Origin: JANXQG01 sp037147235
GTDB taxonomy: Bacteria; Planctomycetota; Planctomycetia; Pirellulales; Thermoguttaceae
Length of the DNA stretch: 29,920 nt
NCBI GenBank assembly: GCA_037147235.1
Contig: JBAWVO010000043.1
Location: 1-29,920 of the forward strand
Direction: 5' to 3'
The notes under the pieces were generated by a model, which was not told the DNA's origin, did no database searches, and worked only from the letters and a program-made list of their open reading frames with translations. The number at the start of each line of letters is the position of its first letter. The first letter of the stretch is position 1. Shown in pieces: positions 6,369-13,465 of the stretch. Both the position numbers and the translations under genes were made by a program.

Positions 6369-7593
6369 CTCGGATAGGTGGTAAAACGCCGGAAAACACG
6401 TGTTTTCCGGCGTTTCCGCTTTCTTGCTGCGAGTTATTGCGAGTATTTGCGGGGGTCTGCTGCACCGGATTCTGCAGCGCACTTTCGCCGCCGCCGGCTC
6501 CTCGCTCGAAATGCTCATCCGTTACCTGAAGGTAGTGTTTTGCCGCCACCGTACGACTATTGCCGATCCAGGCACACACCACATGGAGGGGATAAGTCTC
6601 GGCAAGCTCTGTTTCACGGGTGGCACGGAGGTTCTGAAAGAGCTTCGGCCAAGGCTCCAATCCCGCCTTGCGAATAATCCGCTCCAATTGGGTGCGCAGG
6701 TTGGCATTGGCGTGACGGTACCGGGTGATTACCCAAAAGGTACCGGATTCAGCTTCGTCCCACGCTGCTTCCAAGTATGGTCGCAGTTCAGGGAAGATGG
6801 GAATTTGGCGGGATTCACCTCCTTCGTGGTGCTCGGTCTTTGAACTCCGGATGGTCATGCGGTTTTGTTCCCAATTGACATCGGACCAGCGTAAAGCCAA
6901 GTGCTCGGAAGGACAGCGCAAGCCGCCGTAGCGGCTCAGGGCGAACAGCAACTGCCACTGGGCGTCTGGACAGGCATGCAGAACTTTCTGGGCCTGTTCT
7001 GCGGAAATGAAGTAGCTTCGGCTTGCGTTGCCGCGGACCGATGATACCAAGTCCGCAAAGGGGTTCTCGCCGATCAATTTCTTTCGCTGGGCCGCCCGAA
7101 AGAACTGCTTGGCGATGCCACAGCGCCGCCGCACGGTGTTGTCGGCAAGCTTCTCGTGATCGATCAACCACAGCCGCCACTCATCCGTATCGCCTGGCCG
7201 GATTTCCCGAAGCGACCTGTCGGGACCGAAAAACTCAACCAAGCACCGCCGAGTGTGCCCATAGACCGTGGCCGTGCTTGACTTCACGTCGGCCCGCTTG
7301 GCGACATAATCATCCAAGAACGCCTTGAGGACGCCACTGTGACGACGAGTCACAAGACCGACCGACGCCAGTTTATCGACCAATACTCCGTCGAGGTCGG
7401 CCACCCACCTTGCGGTAGGCTCATCCACGGGCTGCTGAGCGATCTTTGAGGCGTTCAGGGCCTCGATGTGACGCTTGACATCATCGGCTCCCTTTTTGGA
7501 GATTTTGCCCAGGCGGATGCTGCGGCGGCGTCTGTCCGCGCCAACGAACTGGATTGTTCGCCGTCCTTGTTTATCACATGAAATGCTTGCCAT
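6322..7593 (-). CDS. int: Tyrosine recombinase / integrase
   Basis: 423 residues. The N-terminal region (about 1-95) is arm-binding-like, a SAM-like core-binding domain covers about 85-185, and the catalytic domain about 195-365. Catalytic residues: R226 in GLRCPSEHLALRW, K252 in SSKTEHH, R323 in LFQNLRATRET, and nucleophile Y354 in AAKHYLQVTDEHF. The box II His is Gln (Q320) and the box III His/Trp position reads WIGNS, variants that I recall as common in planctomycete integrases. The C-terminal GDTRLELVTPSLSS is encoded by the antisense of the tRNA, the mark of an integrase abutting its attL. ATG at 7593 has AAAGGAAGAG upstream. It drives integration and, with Xis, excision. Confidence 0.92.
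   Translation of the reverse strand: MASISCDKQGRRTIQFVGADRRRRSIRLGKISKKGADDVKRHIEALNASKIAQQPVDEPTARWVADLDGVLVDKLASVGLVTRRHSGVLKAFLDDYVAKRADVKSSTATVYGHTRRCLVEFFGPDRSLREIRPGDTDEWRLWLIDHEKLADNTVRRRCGIAKQFFRAAQRKKLIGENPFADLVSSVRGNASRSYFISAEQAQKVLHACPDAQWQLLFALSRYGGLRCPSEHLALRWSDVNWEQNRMTIRSSKTEHHEGGESRQIPIFPELRPYLEAAWDEAESGTFWVITRYRHANANLRTQLERIIRKAGLEPWPKLFQNLRATRETELAETYPLHVVCAWIGNSRTVAAKHYLQVTDEHFERGAGGGESALQNPVQQTPANTRNNSQQESGNAGKHVFSGVLPPIRVGDTRLELVTPSLSS
6340..6368 (+). other. Candidate attL core (tRNA 3' end)
   Basis: The variable loop, T arm and 3' acceptor of tRNA-Val lie within the last codons of the adjacent integrase frame. Integrases of this layout recombine in the tRNA 3' half, restoring the tRNA on insertion. 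The exact crossover is unknown without the right copy. Confidence 0.5.
6384..6415. terminator. 32-bp perfect palindrome beside the tRNA
   Basis: AAACGCCGGAAAACAC (6384-6399) is followed directly by its exact complement (6400-6415). It lies 15 bp after the tRNA, inside the integrase 3' coding end, and finishes in TTT, so it can terminate the tRNA transcript. It may also serve as a recombinase or accessory-protein site near attL. Confidence 0.5.
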
Positions 7594-7628
7594 TTTTCTT
7601 CTCTCTTCCTTTTCAGATTCTACGGCAC

Positions 7629-7659
7629 GCGGCTAGCCGGCAATGTACCGGCTAGCCGC
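7629..7659. promoter_or_regulatory. 12-bp hairpin between xis and int
   Basis: GCGGCTAGCCGG (7629-7640) and its exact complement CCGGCTAGCCGC (7648-7659) around a 7-nt loop. It lies in the 80-bp gap between xis and int on their shared strand, where it could act as an attenuator, terminator or binding site; no U-tract follows. Confidence 0.4.
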
Positions 7660-7673
7660 TGCCAAACTTGCCA

Positions 7674-7931
7674 TTAGGTCCGCGCGCTGTCCGGACCGGG
7701 GGATACAGCCCCTTGTCGTTTGCGTTCGATCCATGCTCGGAGGTCGTCGATGGAGTACCGTATGCTCCGGCTTCCAACCTGGATGACCGGAATATCACCA
7801 CTCTTGGTGAGACTCCAAAGTGTCCTCGGCGAAATACTCAGTGCGCGGGAGGTCTCTTCCGCAGTCAGCAACAGTTGGGGGCTGATGATGCGGGAGGCCT
7901 GGCTAGTCGCCCACAACGAAATGCTTGCCAT
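7674..7931 (-). CDS. xis: Excisionase-like HTH_17 protein
   Basis: 85 residues. A MerR-like winged helix of the excisionase/HTH_17 type spans about 20-72: LLTAEETSRALSISPRTLW, then SGDIPVIQVGSRSIRYSIDD, LRAWIERKR. It probably bends DNA at the attachment site and biases the integrase toward excision. It lies 80 nt upstream of int on the same strand, most likely in one transcript. The start region shares ATGGCAAGCATTTC and an upstream AAAGGAAGAGA tract with int, so the two starts may derive from a duplication. An internal start near residue 20 is possible. Confidence 0.75.
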   Translation of the reverse strand: MASISLWATSQASRIISPQLLLTAEETSRALSISPRTLWSLTKSGDIPVIQVGSRSIRYSIDDLRAWIERKRQGAVSPGPDSART

Positions 7932-8299
7932 GAAAGTTCAATCATGTTCTCTTCCTTTGCTGGGGCATTCGCGATAAACGCCGGGAAGCCGGGCTATCTG
8001 CCCGCCCATCTCCACGTTGTTCGCAGCGATGCCTACGACTCTACATGCCACAAGGGCTACAGGCGGCCGACGGAACAGGTCTGCCGACGCCTCGGGTGGG
8101 GGCGTCGCATTGAGCGGCGGCCCCCGCTTATTCAGTATAGAAACGTGCTCCAAAACAATCTTTGAACGATTCCTTGAATTGGTTTGCGCTTCGTCTGTGG
8201 CGTCGGCAGGATCGACAACCGCGGAATCAAAGGCGATAATGGCCTGAGTTCAGTCAGCTCGGTTACGTAAATTTTGTCAAGCCGCACAAGGGCAGCATC
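7932..8299. other. Gap between divergent element genes
   Basis: No convincing gene. It should carry the leftward xis-int promoter and the rightward promoter of the 8300 gene. The left copy of a 31-bp inverted repeat (8156-8186) lies here. Confidence 0.5.
8156..8186 (+). repeat. Left copy of a 31-bp inverted repeat
   Basis: Begins CAATCTTTGAACGATTCC and matches 9795-9825 on the opposite strand at 30 of 31 positions. Weaker similarity continues about 45 bp inward on both sides. The pair brackets the unknown gene at 8300-9559. Confidence 0.7.
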
Positions 8300-9559
8300 A
8301 TGGGAATTCTCGGCGTATGGCATTTTGGTGATTTCGACGCCCCGCAAGAGTGTCGGCCGGAGAGGATCGCGCTTGCGGCCTACAACCTTGGATGCCATCC
8401 ATTCCTGCTGAGGGTGTGGCCGGAGTATATTTCGTGGGCAAGTTGGCCAAACGCTGCGGTTGAGAGCGCCACCGAGGATCTCGACTTCTACACTGAAGAT
8501 GACCCACCACCAGTTGATCGGGAAAAACTTCGCTGCCAAGTTCAACAGCTACGGTATCACCGCCAGGAAGAACTCCGGAATGCGGGCAGGGACGCACTTC
8601 CAGCGGAATTGGCAGATTTGCAGGATGCGCTCCGGGAATTGGCGTCAGCGGGGGTAATGGATGTAGTCCGACTTGTCGAACTGCATGAGGCCGTGGACCG
8701 GCTGCGAACCCTGTTCCAGGCAGTTCTAAGGGCTTACAGGGCGGCCGACGATGGCGAACTCAGGTGGTTGCTGATGCGCGAAGAGCATCCCTGGCACGAT
8801 CTTGTCGAATCGGCCAGGGCCGCCATTCAAGGCAATGTGGACGCGCAGCGGTGGTGTGAGTTGGGGTTTTTGGTGGGCAGGTGCCTTGCCTGCACCTCAT
8901 TCCCCGATCCGAGAGACATAATGCCGGCTGATCTCCAGCAGATGGAGAAGGTGGCGACGGCCCTGGCCCCGAAGGATTCAACGCCGTGGCAAGGGAAGCT
9001 GGCCGCGTTCCTCAAGGCAGCAAAGGTGCCGGTGCATGATGATTGGTTGAATCACCAGCGGCGGTCCGCCACCGCCCTCGTTGCGGCCGACATCGCCATT
9101 CGGGAGACGCTGGACACTGCCGCTGGCTTGGGGCCGTGGTTGATCATCGACCACGTGAAGGGCGAGTTCACCCTTTTCGGGCAAGTGCTTCCCTTTACGG
9201 CGTTCCCGCTGCGCGGCCTGAAGTTGTTCCTGGTGCTGGCAAGCAGGCCATCTGAAAAGGTGGATGCATTGGAACTCTTGACGGAGACTGATCTGAAGGT
9301 GGACGCGTCATACCTTGCATCGTACATTACAAGAGACGTGCGCGCCGTTCTGAAGCCCATCGTGGCAATGTACGCGACTGCCAGCGGAGTCGATGATCCG
9401 GAGGCAATCAAGTATTCGATGGTCCTTTCTGAACGAAAGCGATACATGGTAACCTCGGACCCAGGGGGGTATCGGCTGGCTATCCCCCCGCGTCTCGTCC
9501 GCCGTATTCAAACTCCATTGCCAGCCGACCAGCAAGAGCAACTCCCTCTTGATAACTAG
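8300..9559 (+). CDS. Uncharacterised element protein with a winged-helix-like C-terminus
   Basis: 419 residues, ATG with AAGGG 8 nt upstream. I do not recognise the family. The N-terminal part (1-60) is aromatic-rich (GVWHFGDFD, FLLRVWPEYISWASW). Residues 65-140 are charged and helical, possibly coiled coil. Residues 280-410 end in a segment (LRGLKLFLVLASRPSEKV, SYITRDVRAVLKP, DPGGYRLAIPP) whose order of helices and terminal GGYRL hairpin resembles the winged helix of OmpR/BTAD-type regulators. A DNA-binding role is therefore an inference. It is bracketed by a 31-bp inverted repeat and transcribed away from xis-int. Confidence 0.6.
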   Translation: MGILGVWHFGDFDAPQECRPERIALAAYNLGCHPFLLRVWPEYISWASWPNAAVESATEDLDFYTEDDPPPVDREKLRCQVQQLRYHRQEELRNAGRDALPAELADLQDALRELASAGVMDVVRLVELHEAVDRLRTLFQAVLRAYRAADDGELRWLLMREEHPWHDLVESARAAIQGNVDAQRWCELGFLVGRCLACTSFPDPRDIMPADLQQMEKVATALAPKDSTPWQGKLAAFLKAAKVPVHDDWLNHQRRSATALVAADIAIRETLDTAAGLGPWLIIDHVKGEFTLFGQVLPFTAFPLRGLKLFLVLASRPSEKVDALELLTETDLKVDASYLASYITRDVRAVLKPIVAMYATASGVDDPEAIKYSMVLSERKRYMVTSDPGGYRLAIPPRLVRRIQTPLPADQQEQLPLDN

Positions 9560-9946
9560 CCCTGGACGGATTCCAGGTCAACGCGGGTAACGCCCGGCAC
9601 TGGTTGTCCTACCTGCCGCCACTAGAACCAGCTTGGTTCCCTCTCCGCTCGGTGCGCGTCTTCATCTCAACCACAAGCTGGTGAATTCTGCGACGCCCCT
9701 AGGCAAAAAACTTCCCTGCCAGGCGGTGCGGTAAGCGGTATTTTGCTGGAATTCCGTGGTTGCACTCCAGGCTGGCACAGTCGGGGTCGAAGTACAAACC
9801 AATTCAAGGATTCGTTCAAAGATTGATTCTGCGGATGGCGGTAGCATTTAGATGTACGGTGGGTCGCGGTCCTCGGCTGACGGGCACGGCCGGGAACTGC
9901 AAGGGCCCCCACTAACATCACTCCAGACTTTTTGAAAGACATCTAC
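9560..9946. other. Gap holding the right inverted-repeat copy
   Basis: No convincing gene. It holds the right copy of the 31-bp inverted repeat (9795-9825) and should carry the promoter of the 9947-12765 gene run. Minus-strand frames here only mirror the repeat. Confidence 0.5.
9795..9825 (-). repeat. Right copy of a 31-bp inverted repeat
   Basis: Read on the minus strand it begins CAATCTTTGAACGAATCC, one mismatch from the left copy at 8156-8186. It points inward, as a transposon terminal repeat would. Confidence 0.7.
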
Positions 9947-10774
9947 ATGGCACAGAAACATCAACAAACTACGCAACGATTGTCTGCGGACAAGATCAGG
10001 TGTTCGCGTGACGTTCAACCGCGCGTCGAGACTGACAGCAACACGGTCAAAGAGTACGCCGAGCGACTTGTGGCGGGCGACAAATTGCCGCCGGTCGTCG
10101 TCTTCTTCGACGGCGAGACGTACTGGCTGGCCGAGGGTTTCCATCGCCTGGCAGCCCTTAAAAAAGCGGGCACAAAGCAGATCGACTGCATCGTGATCGA
10201 TGGCACCAAGGCGGATGCCCAGTGGCACGCGCTGCAAAGCAACATAACGCACGGCCTACGGCGCAGCGTCGAGGACAAACAGCGCGCCGTCGTGATGGCA
10301 CTGAAGCATCCCAACGGGGCGAAGATGTCCGACCGGCAAATCGCCGAGTTGGTCGGCGTCAGCCCCACGATGGTAGGGCAGCATCGCAAAAAGGTTGAGC
10401 CGACTGTCCAGAATGGACAGTCGAAGAAGCGTGTTGGCCGCGACGGTCGCAAGATTGAGACAGCCAAGATCGGCAAGACCAAGAAGGGCAATGGCAAGAA
10501 GGCCAAGCCGAGCGGGAAGCCGGAAATCGCGGAGGGCGATAAGACGCCCAAGCCCGAGGCCGAGCATAGTGCGGGAAACCATCTCGAAGCGTACCGCAAC
10601 ATGCTGGAGAACCTCCCCGGCACCCTCGACGAGCTTGTGAAGCACGTCAACGACATTGCCGGCAAGGCCCTGAAACCGAAGGATGCCAACACAGCCTTGG
10701 TGCGCATTGTGACCCGTATCCTCGTGCTTTCCGACGCTGAGCAAAGGCTCGCAAAAACAAAGGGGACGAAGTGA
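9947..10774 (+). CDS. ParB/Srx-domain DNA-binding protein
   Basis: 275 residues. A ParB/sulfiredoxin-like domain covers about 10-100, with LPPVVVFFDGETYWLAEGFH followed by RLAALKKAG, the nucleotide-binding G-x-H-R core being GFHR. A helix-turn-helix (MSDRQIAELVGVSPTMVGQH) follows at about 127-147, then a long Lys/Gly-rich linker (160-205) and a helical C-terminal domain. Such proteins act in partition, or as phage or island regulators that bind DNA. A TTG at 9932 is in frame, but the ATG at 9947 with GAAAG 8 nt upstream is preferred. It opens a run of three plus-strand genes and has no ParA partner in the window. Confidence 0.8.
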   Translation: MAQKHQQTTQRLSADKIRCSRDVQPRVETDSNTVKEYAERLVAGDKLPPVVVFFDGETYWLAEGFHRLAALKKAGTKQIDCIVIDGTKADAQWHALQSNITHGLRRSVEDKQRAVVMALKHPNGAKMSDRQIAELVGVSPTMVGQHRKKVEPTVQNGQSKKRVGRDGRKIETAKIGKTKKGNGKKAKPSGKPEIAEGDKTPKPEAEHSAGNHLEAYRNMLENLPGTLDELVKHVNDIAGKALKPKDANTALVRIVTRILVLSDAEQRLAKTKGTK

Positions 10775-10805
10775 GTATCACTTACATCTTGGAAATGGAA
10801 ACCGA

Positions 10806-11657
10806 ATGTTACTCCTAGATTTCATTACTTTCCGTCCCGAGACGGACGCCGGCGCGAAGCGCGTCTGTGGGACTGAATCGACGTCGGCGAAGTTCTGCGA
10901 CAGCAATAGCAAACTCGGTAAGGGCCTGCTGACCTTCGACATGTCGCCGATCGTCTCATGCCCAGGCTCCGTGCATGCCATTTGCAGAGAATTGCGTCCC
11001 GATGGCAACGCAGATCCGAAGCCGATCTGTTGGGCCTGCCGCAAGCGCTACCGCGAGAACAAGAAGAAAGAGCGGCTTGCCGCCAACCTTCAGTTCTCCC
11101 GGACCGACTCGTTCGTCGAGTGGGCAAATGGTGTTATCGGTCGTCGCCGCACGGCCAAGGCGGTGCGCCTGCCGGGCATAGGCGATATGTACAGCACCAA
11201 ATTCGTCGGCAAGGTGCGTAGCATCGTGCAGGCGAACCCGAAGATGCGGTTTTGGTTTTATACCCGATCATGGGCCGTTCCCAAGCTCTGGGAAGAACTG
11301 AAGAAGCTGAAGGCCGAGCCCAACTTGACCATGTGGCTGAGTTGGGACCGTAAGATGGCGGAGCATCATGGGCCGCCGCCGGACTCGGACCTGCCCTGGT
11401 GCTGGTTGGCGACCGATGACGACGATCTGCCGGTCGAACCGGTAGACCTCGTCTGGCGCAACGACGCCGAGTCGTCGGGGAAGCAGAAGCTGGCCGAGAA
11501 GCACACTCTCGGCGGCTGCCTAGTCTGCCCGCACGAAGACGGCGTCACCGAGACGACGTGCGTGCGCTGCGGGATCTGCTGGCGGGATGCGAAGTTCCGC
11601 ACGGCCAGGATCGGCACGTTGCTGGAGAAGCACCTGCCGGCGGCTAACGAGTATTGA
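10806..11657 (+). CDS. GP88-like Cys-rich element protein
   Basis: 283 residues. The order of motifs (STSAKFCDSNSKLGKGLLTF, a C-P-G segment, ICWACRKRY, MRFWFYTRSW near 155, LTMWLSWDRKM near 180) resembles the phage gene-product-88 family (PF17338 as I recall), of unknown function. Two Cys groups stand out: C52, C60, C75, C78 and C238, C241, C252, C255, C258, which suggests zinc or iron-sulfur binding. It starts 31 nt after the ParB-like gene. The family assignment is from motif memory only. Confidence 0.55.
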   Translation: MLLLDFITFRPETDAGAKRVCGTESTSAKFCDSNSKLGKGLLTFDMSPIVSCPGSVHAICRELRPDGNADPKPICWACRKRYRENKKKERLAANLQFSRTDSFVEWANGVIGRRRTAKAVRLPGIGDMYSTKFVGKVRSIVQANPKMRFWFYTRSWAVPKLWEELKKLKAEPNLTMWLSWDRKMAEHHGPPPDSDLPWCWLATDDDDLPVEPVDLVWRNDAESSGKQKLAEKHTLGGCLVCPHEDGVTETTCVRCGICWRDAKFRTARIGTLLEKHLPAANEY

Positions 11658-11751
11658 CAACAGTTTGGGTTTGGGGTCGTCGTAGGCATGCCCGCGGCGG
11701 CCCCGGCCTAGCCGCCAGATCGGCGGTCACAACATTATTAGGAAGAGACGC

Positions 11752-12765
11752 ATGAATAGCAAAACCATACCGGCAGACGCCGAGATCATTGACACCTACG
11801 ACGCGCTTCGCGAGTTCCGTGACGCGTTCTTCGCGGCCACCATGTACTTTCTGCTCATCATCGGGCGGCATGGGTTATCGAAGAGCCACATGTTTGAGGA
11901 GCGATGCCGTCCGTACCACGACCGTGACGGCAACGAAATCAACGTCGCCCATTACGTAAAAGGCAACGTCACACCAGTTGAAGCTTACCGACTGGCCTAT
12001 GAGCACCGCAATAAACTGCTCATCTTCGACGACGCCGAGCGCCTTTGGGCCAACCCGAACGGACGATTTCTGCTCCGCGATCTGACGGAGAATCGGCCAA
12101 CGAAGACCGTGAGTTGGAGAGTGGACAACAAGGTGCTTGCACGCGACGGTATCCCGAAGCAATTCGATACGACCTCACGAGTCTGTTTGATTATGAACCG
12201 TTTCGCCTTTGGCGACGCTGCCGAATACGACGCAATTGCAGACCGCGGCCACTTAATCTATTTCGACCCGCCACCCGCCGAGGTGCATCGAAACTCCGCT
12301 AGCTGGTACTGGGACCAGGAGATTCACAATTACATTGGCCAGCATCTTAATCTGATCGACTGCGATAAACTTTCGGCGCGGACCTACGTCAAAGCCTACG
12401 AGCGACGGCAAAAGGGCGACTGGCAAGAGTTTCTGGCACGGCGTTACTTCAGTCAAGCCGCCGAACAATGGGTCGTTGCGCTGGAAAACGATCCACGGTA
12501 TCGCACTGTGGCCCAGAAGGTGGAAGAGTTCCAACGTCGAACGGGCTTTCAGCGGGCCACGTATTACAACGCGAAAAGACAACTGAGGGCAGACGGGCAA
12601 CTGGAAACAACACGGGTGCCGCGCTACGTGCTCAACACCCGCCCACCGGAATCGCCTGACCTGGAAACCGAAGTGCGCCGGGTCGAGGAGGAACGTCGGC
12701 TTGCTGAGCAGCGTGCGGAGCAGTTGCGTTTGCAGGAAGAGGAGGAAGAGGAGGAGGACGAATAG
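11752..12765 (+). CDS. AAA+-type ATPase
   Basis: 337 residues. A P-loop variant GRHGLSKS at about 38-45, a Walker B-like strand KLLIFDDAERLW near 88-99, and a sensor-like RVCLIMNRF near 143 indicate a P-loop NTPase of the AAA+ class. The C-terminal part includes a possible winged helix (VAQKVEEFQRRTGFQRATYY, about 245-275) and ends in a Glu-rich coiled coil with a run of acidic residues (about 305-337). AGGAAGAG lies just before the ATG. A role in element replication or DNA transfer is inferred from its neighbours. The acidic tail is encoded by a purine-rich GAGGAAGAG repeat. Confidence 0.7.
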   Translation: MNSKTIPADAEIIDTYDALREFRDAFFAATMYFLLIIGRHGLSKSHMFEERCRPYHDRDGNEINVAHYVKGNVTPVEAYRLAYEHRNKLLIFDDAERLWANPNGRFLLRDLTENRPTKTVSWRVDNKVLARDGIPKQFDTTSRVCLIMNRFAFGDAAEYDAIADRGHLIYFDPPPAEVHRNSASWYWDQEIHNYIGQHLNLIDCDKLSARTYVKAYERRQKGDWQEFLARRYFSQAAEQWVVALENDPRYRTVAQKVEEFQRRTGFQRATYYNAKRQLRADGQLETTRVPRYVLNTRPPESPDLETEVRRVEEERRLAEQRAEQLRLQEEEEEEEDE

Positions 12766-12776
12766 GAGTGAGGCTA

Positions 12777-12816
12777 TTCCCGTAGACTTTAGACTTTTGT
12801 CTAAAGTCTACGGGAA
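12777..12816. repeat. Perfect 18-bp stem-loop
   Basis: TTCCCGTAGACTTTAGAC (12777-12794), loop TTTT, then the exact complement (12799-12816). It starts 11 nt after the AAA+ stop codon. With no U-tract behind the stem it may end transcription Rho-independently only weakly. It resembles a dispersed palindromic element or a small transposable remnant. Confidence 0.6.
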
Positions 12817-13136
12817 AGCAAAGGACCTCATGCTGCGGTTCTATATCACGGGAAATCAATACGTCAGTACGTCGCGAACGACCGCCACTGCGGCCAACGC
12901 AGGACAAAATGAAATAACGGCTATTGCGCTGGGCCGCCAGAAACATTAGGATTGAGGGAGTCTCGTGATTGCGAGCATCATACTTTTTACTTCTTACTTG
13001 CGATCGACCTCTAGCGGCCCTGCCGCCCTCTCGGTCCTTATCCATTTCAATCCGCACGGGGCCGCTGCGCCTCGGCGGCCATCATTCACTTGCCGCACTG
13101 ACGCAAGGCGTCATGGCGGACAACCTGGAGGAACCC
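12817..13136. other. Non-coding gap
   Basis: No convincing gene. An in-frame leftward extension of the HTH gene to 12969 exists but has no Shine-Dalgarno and unlikely composition. Nothing else stands out. Confidence 0.5.
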
Positions 13137-13361
13137 ATGCAAAGCACAATGAGCCTGCGCGATGTCGCAGCCTTGCTGAACGTCAAGCCGTACCGCGTCG
13201 AATACCTGCTAGCAAACGGAATCGTACCCGAGCCTGAACAGAGAATCGCAGGCAGGAGAGTATTTACGCCGAGGATCGTGCGCCTCTTGGCAGCCCGCCT
13301 CAAAGTGACGTTGCCGTCAGCAGAATCTGCGGAGCCCACAGCAGAACTTGTAGGCGTATAA
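13137..13361 (+). CDS. Small MerR-like HTH protein
   Basis: 74 residues. The domain MSLRDVAALLNVKPYRVEYL, then LANGIVPEPEQRIAGRRVF and TPRIVRLLAARLKV, is a MerR/excisionase-type winged helix filling nearly the whole protein. It may regulate the element or act as a second recombination directionality factor. The ATG at 13137 has GGAGG 5 nt upstream, which decides the start against earlier in-frame codons. A terminator-like hairpin follows 5 nt after the stop. Confidence 0.7.
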   Translation: MQSTMSLRDVAALLNVKPYRVEYLLANGIVPEPEQRIAGRRVFTPRIVRLLAARLKVTLPSAESAEPTAELVGV

Positions 13362-13366
13362 GCAGC

Positions 13367-13392
13367 GAGGCCGGTCAGTGTTGACCGGCCTC
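13367..13392 (+). terminator. Rho-independent-type terminator
   Basis: GAGGCCGGTCA (13367-13377), loop GTGT, TGACCGGCCTC (13382-13392), then a TTTTTT run about 12 nt later. It sits right behind the HTH gene and before the helicase gene. Confidence 0.55.
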
Positions 13393-13465
13393 ACCGATGA
13401 TCCATTTTTTAGCCGTCGCAGCAATCGACGGCCAACAACACAAGCAATCAAGGAGTGCTTGAGAT

